Source: Omphiscola glabra
Lineage: Eukaryota > Mollusca > Gastropoda > Lymnaeidae
Assembly: GCA_964017045.1 (NCBI GenBank)
Contig: OZ024807.1
Span: 11,167,893 to 11,231,892, forward strand
DNA: 64,000 bases
Direction of reading: 5' to 3'
Notes under the pieces: generated by a model
Told to the model about the DNA's origin: nothing
Seen by the model: only the letters and a program-made list of their open reading frames with translations
Databases searched by the model: none
Part shown: positions 10,291-21,500 of the stretch, one piece after another
Position numbering within the stretch: position 1 is the first letter of the stretch
How the letters are laid out: every line of letters begins with the position of its first letter
Program-made: the position numbers and the translations under genes

Positions 10291-11159
10291 CATCTCCACA
10301 AGGAGACTAACATCATTTCAGGGCCCTCGAACTGTTCCTAACTATCCCCCCCCCAACCACCACAAACATCTGGGCATTACACTGTTATGTCCAGTTATCG
10401 TTCACTGTCAAGCTAAGATTCCCAATACCTTTCAAAAAACAAACAAACAAAAAACAAACAAACAAACAAAAAACCAACAGTGCACGAGGCTGTTCAATAC
10501 TTATTTTTATCTCTACGTGAATAGTGAACATAAAGTCAGTAAATTTCTATTTCATCTTTGCATGGGACCCGTCCTGAGGGAATATGAGATATGATTTTTC
10601 GTTGTGTTGAAAAAAAATAATCATATACATTCATAATTTCTCATTGCAGCAGATATCATTTTTATATTTGTTTTTTAAATTCAACACAGCTCGTTATAAA
10701 AAAAAAATAAAGAAAAATAATAGAAATGAAAAACGGTTCACAACGATATTGCGCCCCCCCCCCCGCACCTAGCCAACTGGTCAGTTTCCCGGTTTGAGTT
10801 TGGCATTGGTTTAGCGAAACTTCACCCAGATGCATAACAACATTCGTTTATATGTAAACATCTGATTCAGAGACGACTTCTCATCAACTGTGATCTGTGC
10901 GCTGTTGTAATTTAAAGTTTTGAAAGGTGTGATAATTATAAATGTTTAAAGTCACCGTCAGCCTGAGTATGAGTTTGATTTTGTCGTACTGGTGTCTATT
11001 AAACTCAATTTCTTCGGCGCATGTTGAAGAAATTTACGCCTTCTCATTGAAATCGGAGATTCTCCAATATTCTCTTTATTCTGCCCCCCCCCCCCCCCCC
11101 CCAAACCTAACAAAAAAAATATTTAAAAAAATAATAATAAAAATAAATGGTTTGGCTAT
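10291..11159. other. intergenic, nothing recognised
   Basis: AT-rich, with (CAAA)n near 10440-10475 and poly-C at 10755 and 11085-11102. Candidate polyadenylation signals (aataaa, about 10690-10710) could end the nuclear receptor transcript, but none is compelling. Confidence 0.3.
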
Positions 11160-11340
11160 ATCTTGCACCCTCTATACATCTTGCACCCTCTATACATCTT
11201 GCACCCTCTATACATCTTGCACCCTCTATACATCTTGCACCCTCTTTACATCTTGCACCCTCTATACATCTTGCACCCTCTATACATCTTGCACCCTCTA
11301 TACATCTTGCACCCTCTATACATCTTGCACCCTCTATACA
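11160..11340. repeat. minisatellite, 18-bp unit
   Basis: Ten near-identical copies of tatacatcttgcaccctc. The four overlapping open frames here are all artefacts of the 18-bp period. Confidence 0.95.
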
Positions 11341-11489
11341 AAGAACACTGCATTTTAAAACTTGTAAAGGAAAAGGATGAGCTTCTAATGTTTTGTTTTT
11401 ATTTAATTGCACTACAGAACTTAGAAGAGGAACTGATGACTTATTGAAGTAATATAAATGGTAGTGAAAGAAAATGCAATCTCATATGA

Positions 11490-11710
11490 ACGTGTAAATA
11501 AAGACCTAAAATAAACGTGTATATAAGGACCTAAAATGAACGTGTATGTAAAGACCTACAATGAACGTTTATATACAGACCTACAATGAACGTTTATATA
11601 AAGACCTAAAATGAACGTTTATATAAAGACCAAAATGAACATTTATATAACGACCTAAAATGAACGTATATATAAAGACTTAAAATGAAATTTTATATAA
11701 AGACCTAAGG
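11490..11710. repeat. minisatellite, about 25-bp unit
   Basis: About nine copies of aatgaacgtttatataaaga followed by cctaa, with small length changes. Confidence 0.88.
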
Positions 11711-12169
11711 TTCTAGGGCTTCTCTTATATTAAACAATACTTTCTCACACACCCCGTAAAATGCCAAATAGGTGAAAACAAGAAGAAGAAGAAGAAAAAA
11801 AACCACGCAGTGAATAACAAAGAAATAAAACAATCTGCCTTTCAAAAGAAATTTGATAACTCCAACTGAAGAAAAATTAAGTCTTAATTTGAAATCTCTT
11901 AATTACGTGTCACACATTAACCATTGTGCTGTCATTAGCTTACTAATACAATTGTTGATTTTAATGTAGGATTATTTAAAGTAATATCTACAATTACGGA
12001 GGTTGTTACGAAAACATTCATCTTCCCTCGGTTGCAATTTAATATTGCCAGGAACAGCTGTATTAATAAACTGTCTAAAATAACATTTCTTTGATGCGGT
12101 TGCCCTGGAAGTGGTAAGCGCTGTTAAGCGTGAATGTGATGTGCATTTGAATATAGACTTAATCATAAC

Positions 12170-12475
12170 ATAATAATAATAATAATAAAGTTAATTTGAA
12201 AAATCACGCTTCATCCCCAAAGGCTCGAAGCGCGGTACAAAAACTAAGCTGGGAGATAATAACAAGCTGGAAAAGATTGTAGACATCATCATTCCAGCAG
12301 GTGTTTGCGAAATAGATGAGTTTTTAAATTTGTTTTGAAGGACTCCAGCGTCTGGCTGTTTTTGAGAGCGTCCAAATGGTTGGGCCAGCAAATGCGAACG
12401 TGCGCTTTCCGTAAGTTTCAAGGCGAACACGCGGTATCGAGAGTTTGCCACTATCGGATGAGCGGAGTTGTCTCA
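12170..12475 (-). mobile_element. SINE-like element with (ATT)n tail
   Basis: Read on the minus strand, it ends with a short hairpin-like segment (GCGCTTCGAGCC ... GGGGATGAAGCG) followed by an (ATT)n tail, seen on the plus strand as aataataataataataat at 12172-12188. The body resembles sequence at 53880-54010. This 3' hairpin plus trinucleotide tail is typical of mollusc SINEs and LINE 3' ends. The open frame inside is not a gene. Confidence 0.6.
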
Positions 12476-15068
12476 TAAATATGTAAAGGATGATGGCAGT
12501 ATTTTGGAGACAAGGTTTTAATCATGCCCAAAACCACCCCCCCCCCCCCCACAAAAACTGCAAATGCTTTAAATTGTATCATAAATATAGATAGAAGCAG
12601 TTAAAAACAGCAAATTAACATTACCAGTACAACACAGCCACAACACGACACAATATTATTGAAACACAACAACATAAAAAAAGAACTCATTTCAAGCCGT
12701 TTGAAAGGAATGAAATTCAATTAATCTTTTATTTCCTTGCCTTAAAAAAGACAATGTCCCAACCGACATTGAAAGAAAAAAATACTGTTAAAAAAACAAA
12801 AAAACAAATAACTATTTGATCTAAAAAATCTCATCTATTTTATTTCAATTAAAATAATCAAACAGATTTAACTTAAGCGTTATAAAAATAAACTGAAAAT
12901 AAACAAATGACAACACAAGGGCAACTTCAGCTTTACTCAGTTAATTGAGCTCGAGATACGAATTGGTGGTACATTTCAAAGGTCGAATTACACACACATT
13001 GTCTTGGAGTCTAGAATGTTTTCATTTTCGACATGTCTCTAACAGTCGAGTAAGCACATTACACAGACACGTCGAATTTGTTTTATCTAAAAAGTTGTTG
13101 CATTAAAATTTTAAAAATATTTTATATATATTATTAAACAATTAATGTCAAAATAATTTCAACACAGGAAAACCTTATAAAATAAATTACTTTCTTCAAT
13201 ATTCTGTGCATGTTGTTAGCCTTCTTTGGGAAGGAGTAAAATAACGAATGATGTTTCTATCTTGTTCATTCAAGCAGTCACAATTTTACACACAAAAAAA
13301 ACAACAACAACAAACAAACAATTCAACATTTAACAAACTATACACTTTGAAAAAAAAAACAACCCCTAAATACTAACAAATGTTGAAATTTTAGGATTAA
13401 AAAAACCCAACATATTTCACATTAATTTTTGGTGTTTGTTTGCGGTGGGGATGCCCATTGTGGTGCTAAAAGGGTAGTTGTTGAATTCATCAATTATAAA
13501 AATCGCCTGTTATTCTAGGACATTTCTTAACATTCTTTTATTTAAAAAAGTAGAAAAATAAATTAATTAATTATCATCATCATCATCATCCTAAACAAGT
13601 GCCCTAGCGCTCTAAGCTTAAATAGAGTATTTTTGTCAAGTATAGTCATATTATTTTAACATTCATTGCATGGCTACTTACTTTTGATGACGTCGGCCTT
13701 CTTTAAAATAACATTTGAAACACACCAAATAGAAACCCACACACACACATTCAGACACGTTTAGTCAGACTAATTTTTACCTCAAATTTAACTTCATCAG
13801 GAAACCAATGATTGAAATTGACTAGAACTTGAGGTTATTCAATTTTATTCGTAAAAACTCACAACTAAATGATCTTAAAGGATTCAACTACAACCTTACA
13901 ACTGCTACATTAACATATTTTCAAAAAAGACAAAGAAGCATTATCTATTAGAGAGGTGCGATGCGCTGTCCCATTCTGAGGTAAGGTGTTCCACGAGTCC
14001 AAGATGTTGACAAGATAATCCTACACAGCATGTTGATTTCTTTCGTTCCACATCAGCTAACACTGTTTTTTTCAGGTTTATTCACAAAATGATTTAAAGA
14101 AATTCTCTGTCGGTAACACGGGGAGGAAGTGACGATTGCTTAGTCACGTGTCACAGCAGAAAAAAATAATATTTAAAGATGGTTGAAATGATGAGTCTTG
14201 GTGACGTCACTATTACGCAACTTCCGAAATGAAATGTTGCATTTTGTTGAAGTATGAAATAGTGTCCATGGCTAATTTGTTCACTGAAATAAACACAACA
14301 CAAAAAAAAGATGATGTTTCTATATTTTAGGGTTGTAAAACTTAAACCATTATCATATAACAGTCTTATCCTGTGGGGAGGGTCGGGGGGGGGGGAATGG
14401 TCTTTTAAACAGGGAAATAAAGAAAGTGAAGGGAAGGGGGAAAGAGGAAGGAGGGGATGGTTATGGGTCAGCCCCATTTTACCTTCTGTTAAATTTATAA
14501 ATGGTTAAAATATATATTGGCTTTATAAGTCATGAATGTATTTAAAGTCCAGTTACCTTCGAAACACATAATTTCAGTTTAAGAAACATTTTTGCAATTT
14601 TCTATTCAATTCATATAAAAAAATAAAGTTTTGTTTCACCATCCGGTCAAAGACTTGAATAAGTGAGACAATAAACGTACGGCTCATCCATCTTATATTG
14701 TGACTTTGTGACGCGACGTAGACGGTTAGGGGTAGGGTCTTATAAAAATAATGGACACCCGACCATTTGAAGGCCATGCTCTAGAACATTATACTGGAGC
14801 CCGTAAAGTTAAAAGTCCCCCAAAGAAATAGATGAGAAATGAAAAAAAAATTGAAAATGACTCATAAAGGAGTGTTCCGTTCCCTCAAACTTTATTTCAT
14901 AAAACCCAATTTTAAACCCAGTACTAATATTACAGCACTTATGATCGTAATATTTATGTTTCATGCACTCTTCTATTACACATTTATTTCTGAAACATTA
15001 ATTTCGTTTTTATACCTAATCTAAAAACTTCTTTGTCATATGGTTTTACTTCCTTTTTGTTGTTGTTG
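12476..15068. other. intergenic or 3' flank of the minus-strand gene, nothing certain
   Basis: AT-rich, with (CATCAT)n near 13575. The 3' end of the minus-strand secreted-protein gene should lie here or lower, but I could not find a phase-1-compatible exon I trust. Confidence 0.3.
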
Positions 15069-15076
15069 TTCTAACA

Positions 15077-15262
15077 CAGCAGTTCTCAATCTGTGGGTCG
15101 CGACACCTTTTGGTTCGAACGACCCTTAAACAAGGGTCGCCTAAGACCATCGGAATAGACATATTCATGAAGTAGCAACGAAAATAATGTTATGGCTTGG
15201 GGTCATCATATCACGAGGAAGTGTATTAAAGGGTCGCCGCATAGGAATGTTTGGAACCACTG
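15077..15262 (+). mobile_element. SPIN-like (SPACE INVADERS) hAT MITE
   Basis: A 186-bp element. It begins CAGCAGTTCTCAATCTGTGG, followed by GTCGCGAC, and ends GGAACCACTG. Internal blocks ggtcgcctaagaccatcgga, gaagtagcaacgaaaataat and gtattaaagggtcgc match the SPIN consensus as I remember it. Flanks ttctaaca (15069-15076) and ttctgaca (15263-15270) are an 8-bp target duplication with one mismatch. It lies in the intron 60 bp past the exon at 15322. Confidence 0.88.
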
Positions 15263-15321
15263 TTCTGACACAGCGTAGAGAAAGTAACTGTTTAAAAAAA
15301 AAATCCGGTTCTTCTACTCAC

Positions 15322-15547
15322 TTCCGTAAGGACAGCACATGGCCGACAGTCCTACATTCATGCACGTCATCATCTCCACTTGACACACGAAGCGGGCGGA
15401 AGGGTTCCTGCAGTCGCCGAACATGAGAACACTTGCGGCCGCGCTGTCCACCGGAAGCTTGCAGCCGGCATTCTTCGCGTCGTTGATCCTCTTGGGCTGT
15501 TCCCGCCACTGCCTGAGCTGCCTGTACATCTCCATGTTTTGTGGCGT
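15322..15547 (-). CDS. minus-strand gene exon, six-cysteine segment
   Basis: Acceptor CGAATCGCAG and donor GGAA|GTGAGT on the minus strand. Reads TPQNMEMYRQLRQWREQPKR, then GCKLPVD, FGDCRN, FVCQVEMMTC and LSAMCCPYG. Six cysteines with a terminal CC-Pro recall small extracellular disulfide modules, but the spacing fits no family I can name. Phase 0 in, phase 1 out. Confidence 0.88.
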
Positions 15548-18500
15548 CTGCGATTCGAGTGGAAATATTTTTTTTTAATGGATTGAGTTCACTTGAGACA
15601 GACAGAGAAAGAGGACACAACTCATGGTATCAACATCCATTTGGATCCTTTTGCTGTCAGCGATGTGGTATTTAGGTTTTTAGTAATCGTCTTGATTTAT
15701 AAGAAAACAAATCAAAGCTTGGTATTAGTAATGGTATTGGTAATGGTATTGTAATGGTATTGGTAAGGTATTGGTAATGGTATTGGTAATGGTATTGGTA
15801 ATGGTATTGGTAATGGTATTGGTAATGGTATTGGTAATGGTATTGGTAATGGTATTGGTAATGGTATTGGTAATGGTATTGGTAATGGTATTGGTAATGG
15901 TATTGGTAATGGTATTGGTAATGGTATTGGTAATGGTATTGGTAATGGTATTGGTAATGGTATTGGTAATGGTATTGGTAATGGTATTGGTAATGTATTT
16001 GTAATGGTATTGGTTCTGTATTGGTAATGGTATTGGTAATGATATTGGTAAGGTATTGGTAATGGTATTTGTTATGGTATTGTAATGGTATTGGTAATGA
16101 TATTGGTAAGGTATTGGTAATGGTATTGGTAATGGTATTGGTAATGGTATTGGTAATAGTATTGGTAAGGTATTGGTAATGTATTTGTAATGGTATTGGT
16201 AATTTATTGGTAATAGTATTGGTAATGTATTGGTAATGGTATTGGTAATGGTATTGGTAATGTATTTGTAATGGTATTTGTAATGGTATTGGTAATGATA
16301 TTGGTAATGGTATTGGTAATGGTATTGGTAATGGTATTGGTAATGATATTGGTAATGGTATTGGTAATGGTATTGGTAATGGTATTGGTAATGATATTGG
16401 TAAGGTATTGGTAATGTATTGGTAATGGTATTGTAATAATATTGGTAATGGCATTGGTAAGGTATTGTAATGATATTGGTAATGTTATTGTAATGGTATT
16501 GGTAATGGTATTGGTAATGATATTGGTAATGTTATTGGTAATGGTATTGGTAATGGTATTGATAATGGTATTGGTAATGGTATTGGTAATGATATTGGTA
16601 ATGGTATTGGTAATGGTATTGGTAATGTTATTGGTAATGGTATTGTAATAGTATTGGTAATGGTATTTGTAATGGTAGTGGTAATGGTATTTGTAATGGT
16701 ATTGGTAATGGTATTGGTAATGGTATTGGTAATGGTATTGGTAATGGTATTGGTAATGGTATTGGTAATGGTATTGTTAATGGTATTGGTAATGATATTG
16801 GAATAGTATTGGAAAGTATTGATAATGATTTTGGTTGGTATTGGAATGGTATTGGTAATGATATTGGAATGGTATTGGAATGGTATTGGTAATGATATTG
16901 GAATGATATTGGAATGGTATTGGTAATGATATTGGAATAGTATTGGTAATGATATTGGAATGGTATTGGTGGTGATGTTGTAATGCTATTGGTAATGTAT
17001 TAGAAATGCTATTGATAATGTATTGAAAATGATATTGGTAACGTTATTGGTAAGGATATTGCAATGGTATTGGTAATGGTCTTGTTAATGTATTGCAAAT
17101 GGCATTGGTAATGGCATTGGTCCGCTAGACGACCTCGTAAACAAATTGCTTACATTTAACTATCCGCCAGTGCGCTGCAAAACTGGCCGAAAGCCGCGTT
17201 TTTTTTAAAAGGTATATTTTTTTCTACCGATCTATGATGAGAAAGGTGCGCAATTTTTGTGCGTCACTACAAGCCGTAGGCCACGTGAACGATGCAGCGG
17301 TGGTAATCTTTGCAGCTAAGTAATTTTGACAGTTAGATATGTGATAAATGCGACCACCGTGTAATAAAAACTATTCATGCACCATGAACCGTTGTTGTTT
17401 TTCTCTTCTGTATTTACTTACTCGTGGCTGTTTTCATTCACCTCTGTTACCGTACATTGCTGGTAGTAACATTGTGAATGTTTACGGGGATATGAGACAG
17501 TTGCAGCACAGCGGGTGATTTAATTCCGTGACGCTGCTTGAGAACTTAATTTTTTTTTCAGCACATGTTTAACTCAGCTACTTACTGGTCGCCCTGCGGT
17601 CCTTATGGCTGGGTTCCTCGAGCTGGCCGTCCTTGGCACGCTGTACGGGTTGGATGGAGATAAATCTTGGAAATTGAAGAGAAAAAAAACACTTTTTGTT
17701 ATGGTCTTTTTTTTTTTGGAGATGGATGGGTCAAGTGGAAAAAACAAAACAGAATTAGAAATAAATAAACACATTTTATGTGTGTGTTCGTGGGTGTGTG
17801 TGTGAGTGGGGCGGGGGGGGGGGGTTCATGACGTTTGAGTGACTTACAATCTTTTCTCATTTTTTTTCCCAAAGGCCAATTATTAAAAAGGTCTATTTTT
17901 GAGAAGAGTATAAAACAAATTGATGAATCAAGTTTTCAAATTACAGTGTTTAAACATTTTTTTTAAATTTTCTTGTTATTGTTGTTTTAAATTATTATCT
18001 ATATCGTTTTATCCAAACCGGAACAGGCCTGAATGTATATGCCATATTACAATATTATGCCTCACCTTTGTTGTTGAGTGCATTTGCGTCACCAGGTCGT
18101 CTGATGGTGTTGGCCAGGGAGTATAGAGGCTCTCTCTTGTCTGGCAAATTGTTCGTAGCACTGTAGGGGAAACTGGCGGGGCAAATAAGATCATACATTC
18201 AACATTATATAATTTCCAATTTGTATTTTTAAAATTTATATTTTTATATGTATATATATATATATATATATATTTATAGTTGGTTCAAGACAAATGATTT
18301 CATAAATTCTAAGACTGAATAATACAGATGACTATATATAAATATATGAATTTGTTTTCTAAGGCGCTAAGTAAATGAAATGCTTAAGGATATTGGCATA
18401 AGCAACTTAATTTTTTTCTTCTAACAGGCTACTAATGTCAGTGAACAAAGTTGACTGACAATCAAATGACATTTCCCACCATTTAATTTAATGCAGACTA

Positions 18501-21500
18501 CGTCAGACCACCCGTAAGTGGAATTTTTGACAAGACAAGGCCACACCTGTAAGGGTTAGCTTTCGCCTTCAGTGAAGCGGCGGCGTTCGCAGCCTGCAGC
18601 CGCTGGAACTGCTGCTGGCGCAACCTCTGCTGCTGCTGCGGGTACAAGTGCTCGCGCAACGACTGCGGCATCTGGGGCGGCATGGGCGGGAGTTCGATGC
18701 CCATGGCCTGGAACATGAGTGACGTCATATCCTGTGCACTGCTAAAGGCGACTGGAGGAAACAAAAAATACATAAAATAGAACTGTGATAAAGATGAATG
18801 TTAACCTGAATACGAAAATATCAATTTTGAAGATACCTTTGGTCTACTAACTAACGCGCACATTCTGGTTAGGGTCTGAGATTATTCTCTTAGGATCCCA
18901 GCTTGTGTATTGGCTACCAGTTCCATCTGCTGAGCTGAGCCATATAACAGTCTCCTCATGTAGGGCTCTCCCGCCGCCGTGGTCTCCCATAAAACATCTA
19001 GTGAGGGATATTCGGTCAACAGATGCGCTAGTGTTTCGTGGACCGGCTGCAATGCCGGCAGGTAGGGTCCCTGTTATGGCCTAACCTGTTAAATTATGTA
19101 CCTTTGGTCTACTAAATTATTCTCATATAAAAAAGTAATTAAAAAACTAATGTTAAAAAAAAAGACAGCTAACCAGCAAAAGTACAACACAGTTTTATGT
19201 TGCATATCCATTAACAGAGCTTGAAGATATTAAGATCATAAATGAAGTTGATTAAAATGTTAAGAAAAAATTAAGAAGTTAAGTAAACAATGCTGACTAC
19301 ATTTTTTAAAATTTTAGTTCTTTGCTGTCAATAGAAGAATACAATAATTTAAGTCTCCTTGCAGTGTGTACAACCATAACACCATCTCCACTTCCTTGTA
19401 GTGTGTACGACCATAACACCATCTCCACTTCCTTGTAGTGTGTACCACCATAACACCATCTCTCTTTCCTTGTAGTGTGTACGACGGCCAAATGCTAGAT
19501 TGTACATTTACATTGAGTATGTCACAAAGACAATAAGCTGTCCGATTTCCCCTGTTTTCTTGCAATATATTGTCTCCACCCGAGCTTAAAATAAATGTTA
19601 ATTCACTGAAATAACCAGCATCACATTTAACTAGCATCCGGTTAACCCGTAGGGCAGGCGGGGAATGAATTTCAAGGGGGCTTTTGCATATTTTCTTCAC
19701 ATTGTTAGGGGCGATGATATCTCACAGCAAGAGATTAGAGTCTCTTCGTTGGCTGCGTCTGGGCTCCACACTTACTTTAACTCGCCCGTGCTACCACGAA
19801 CACATAATAAACTGCTAAGCACAGGTTCTCACATTATTGCCAGTGAAATTCACACATACACATGAAATGTATCAAGTAATTTAAATTTTAATTTAAAAAA
19901 ATAAAAATGAGATGAAGTTAGGTTCCTTCTAGTTAAAACTGAAGTTCCGGTATGTTTACATTCTGTTAAAAAATTTCCCGGTGCGTTTATATTCTGTCAA
20001 GCAACTTCCGGTGGTATACACCAACAAGCTTAATAAGTTTACTCAACGCATTCTATTGTATAAATGATCAGAGGAGACTGTATGCACATAGATTTGACTT
20101 AATTAAAATAAACATGAAATTGACACACACGTAGCTCTTTGCCTTCCACATACATGAAAGTAACACACAAGGAGCTCTTTGCCTTCCATAGACATGAAAA
20201 GAACACGCAAGGAGCTCTTTGCATTCCGTAGACATGAAAGAAACACTCAAGGAGCTCTTTGCCTTCCTTAGAAACGAAAAGAAAAAAACCCAGGGATTTA
20301 AAGGAATATGAATATGTACATTGGCTGGTTGCGTTCTAATGTCATTTCCTATTACCAATTAAATAAAAACATTTTTTGAAAGGTTTTTAAGTTTAAAAAA
20401 ATAGAACATGCACTTTTTACTAACTTTGTGGCCAATCAAAATGCATATTTAAAGGATAGACCTAATTAAAATGTCATCTTCTAAGATTTCGCAATACCTT
20501 TAAACTGAAAACGGTAATTTATCTTTATAGTATTAATTAAATTGTTTAAATTAATCAACATGCAGTATCTGGAAAGAATATTATTTGAATTGACTATACT
20601 GTCTCAGTCGTCTCTGGCCTGTAACGATTAATAGCATCAAGCTATCAAGCATGACTGTAACTATACATAACATCAAGCTATCAAGCATGCCTGTAACGAT
20701 TCATATCATCAAGCTATCAAGCATGACTGTAACTATACATATCATCAAGCATGCCTATAAGAATCCATGTCATCAAGCATCAAATGAGTATGTTATTTTT
20801 AAAATTAAAAAGTATGGATTCTAATTTTAATGTGATAGCATTTTTTTTATAAAAATGAGAACAAATGGAGAAGGAAAAAAAAAATTCATGCTGAAAAGGG
20901 AATCTTATCAAGTGCTTGGTATTATCAGCGTCGTTTCATCCCACGTACATGTCATGCCGGGACCTAAAAATAGACGCAGTAATTCGGTGAGATATATGTG
21001 CAGTGTTGCAATATTTTAGCCCGCCTGTAGAAACCATTAGCTTAAGATATGTTGTCGTCTCTGCCTCGACCTGACATTGTTTTCAACCAAAAGTTCCGGG
21101 TGAAAAAAAATTTAAATAATGAGTCACACATTCAGCCCCCCTCCCCCTTGTGGCAAGGCAACTTTCGTGTTCCAGTCCCAGGTCTCCTCGGCTAGCTCAA
21201 CTGGCCGGGACAGCTCAACTAGCTGAAAAAAGATCAACTTGCTGGAAGAGAGTAAAACTAACCGGAGACCGGGTCAGTTACATAAGTTCAGGTCAATTAA
21301 CCTGGACCAGGCCAACCAGCTTGGACGGGGTCAGTTACATAAGGACAGGTCAATTAACCTGGAACTGGTCAACAAGCTGGGACAAAATAAGCTCGCTTAG
21401 AAATGTCAATCAGCTGGGACGTGGTGAACTGGCTAGTGCAGGTCAAGTAGCTGGCACAGATCAACTCCTTGGGGCTGGACAACCCGCAAGTGTGGTTCTC

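Noticed and set aside
12191..12451. 86-residue minus-strand open frame
   Set aside because: Lies inside a SINE-like element with an (ATT)n tail.
13940..14040. Possible terminal exon of the minus-strand gene (GTAG|GATTATCTTGTC...)
   Set aside because: The acceptor is weak and the most coding-like frame does not match the phase-1 end at 15322.
15672..16454. 260-residue minus-strand open frame
   Set aside because: Entirely made by the 12-bp repeat; no stop arises because the unit lacks one in that frame.
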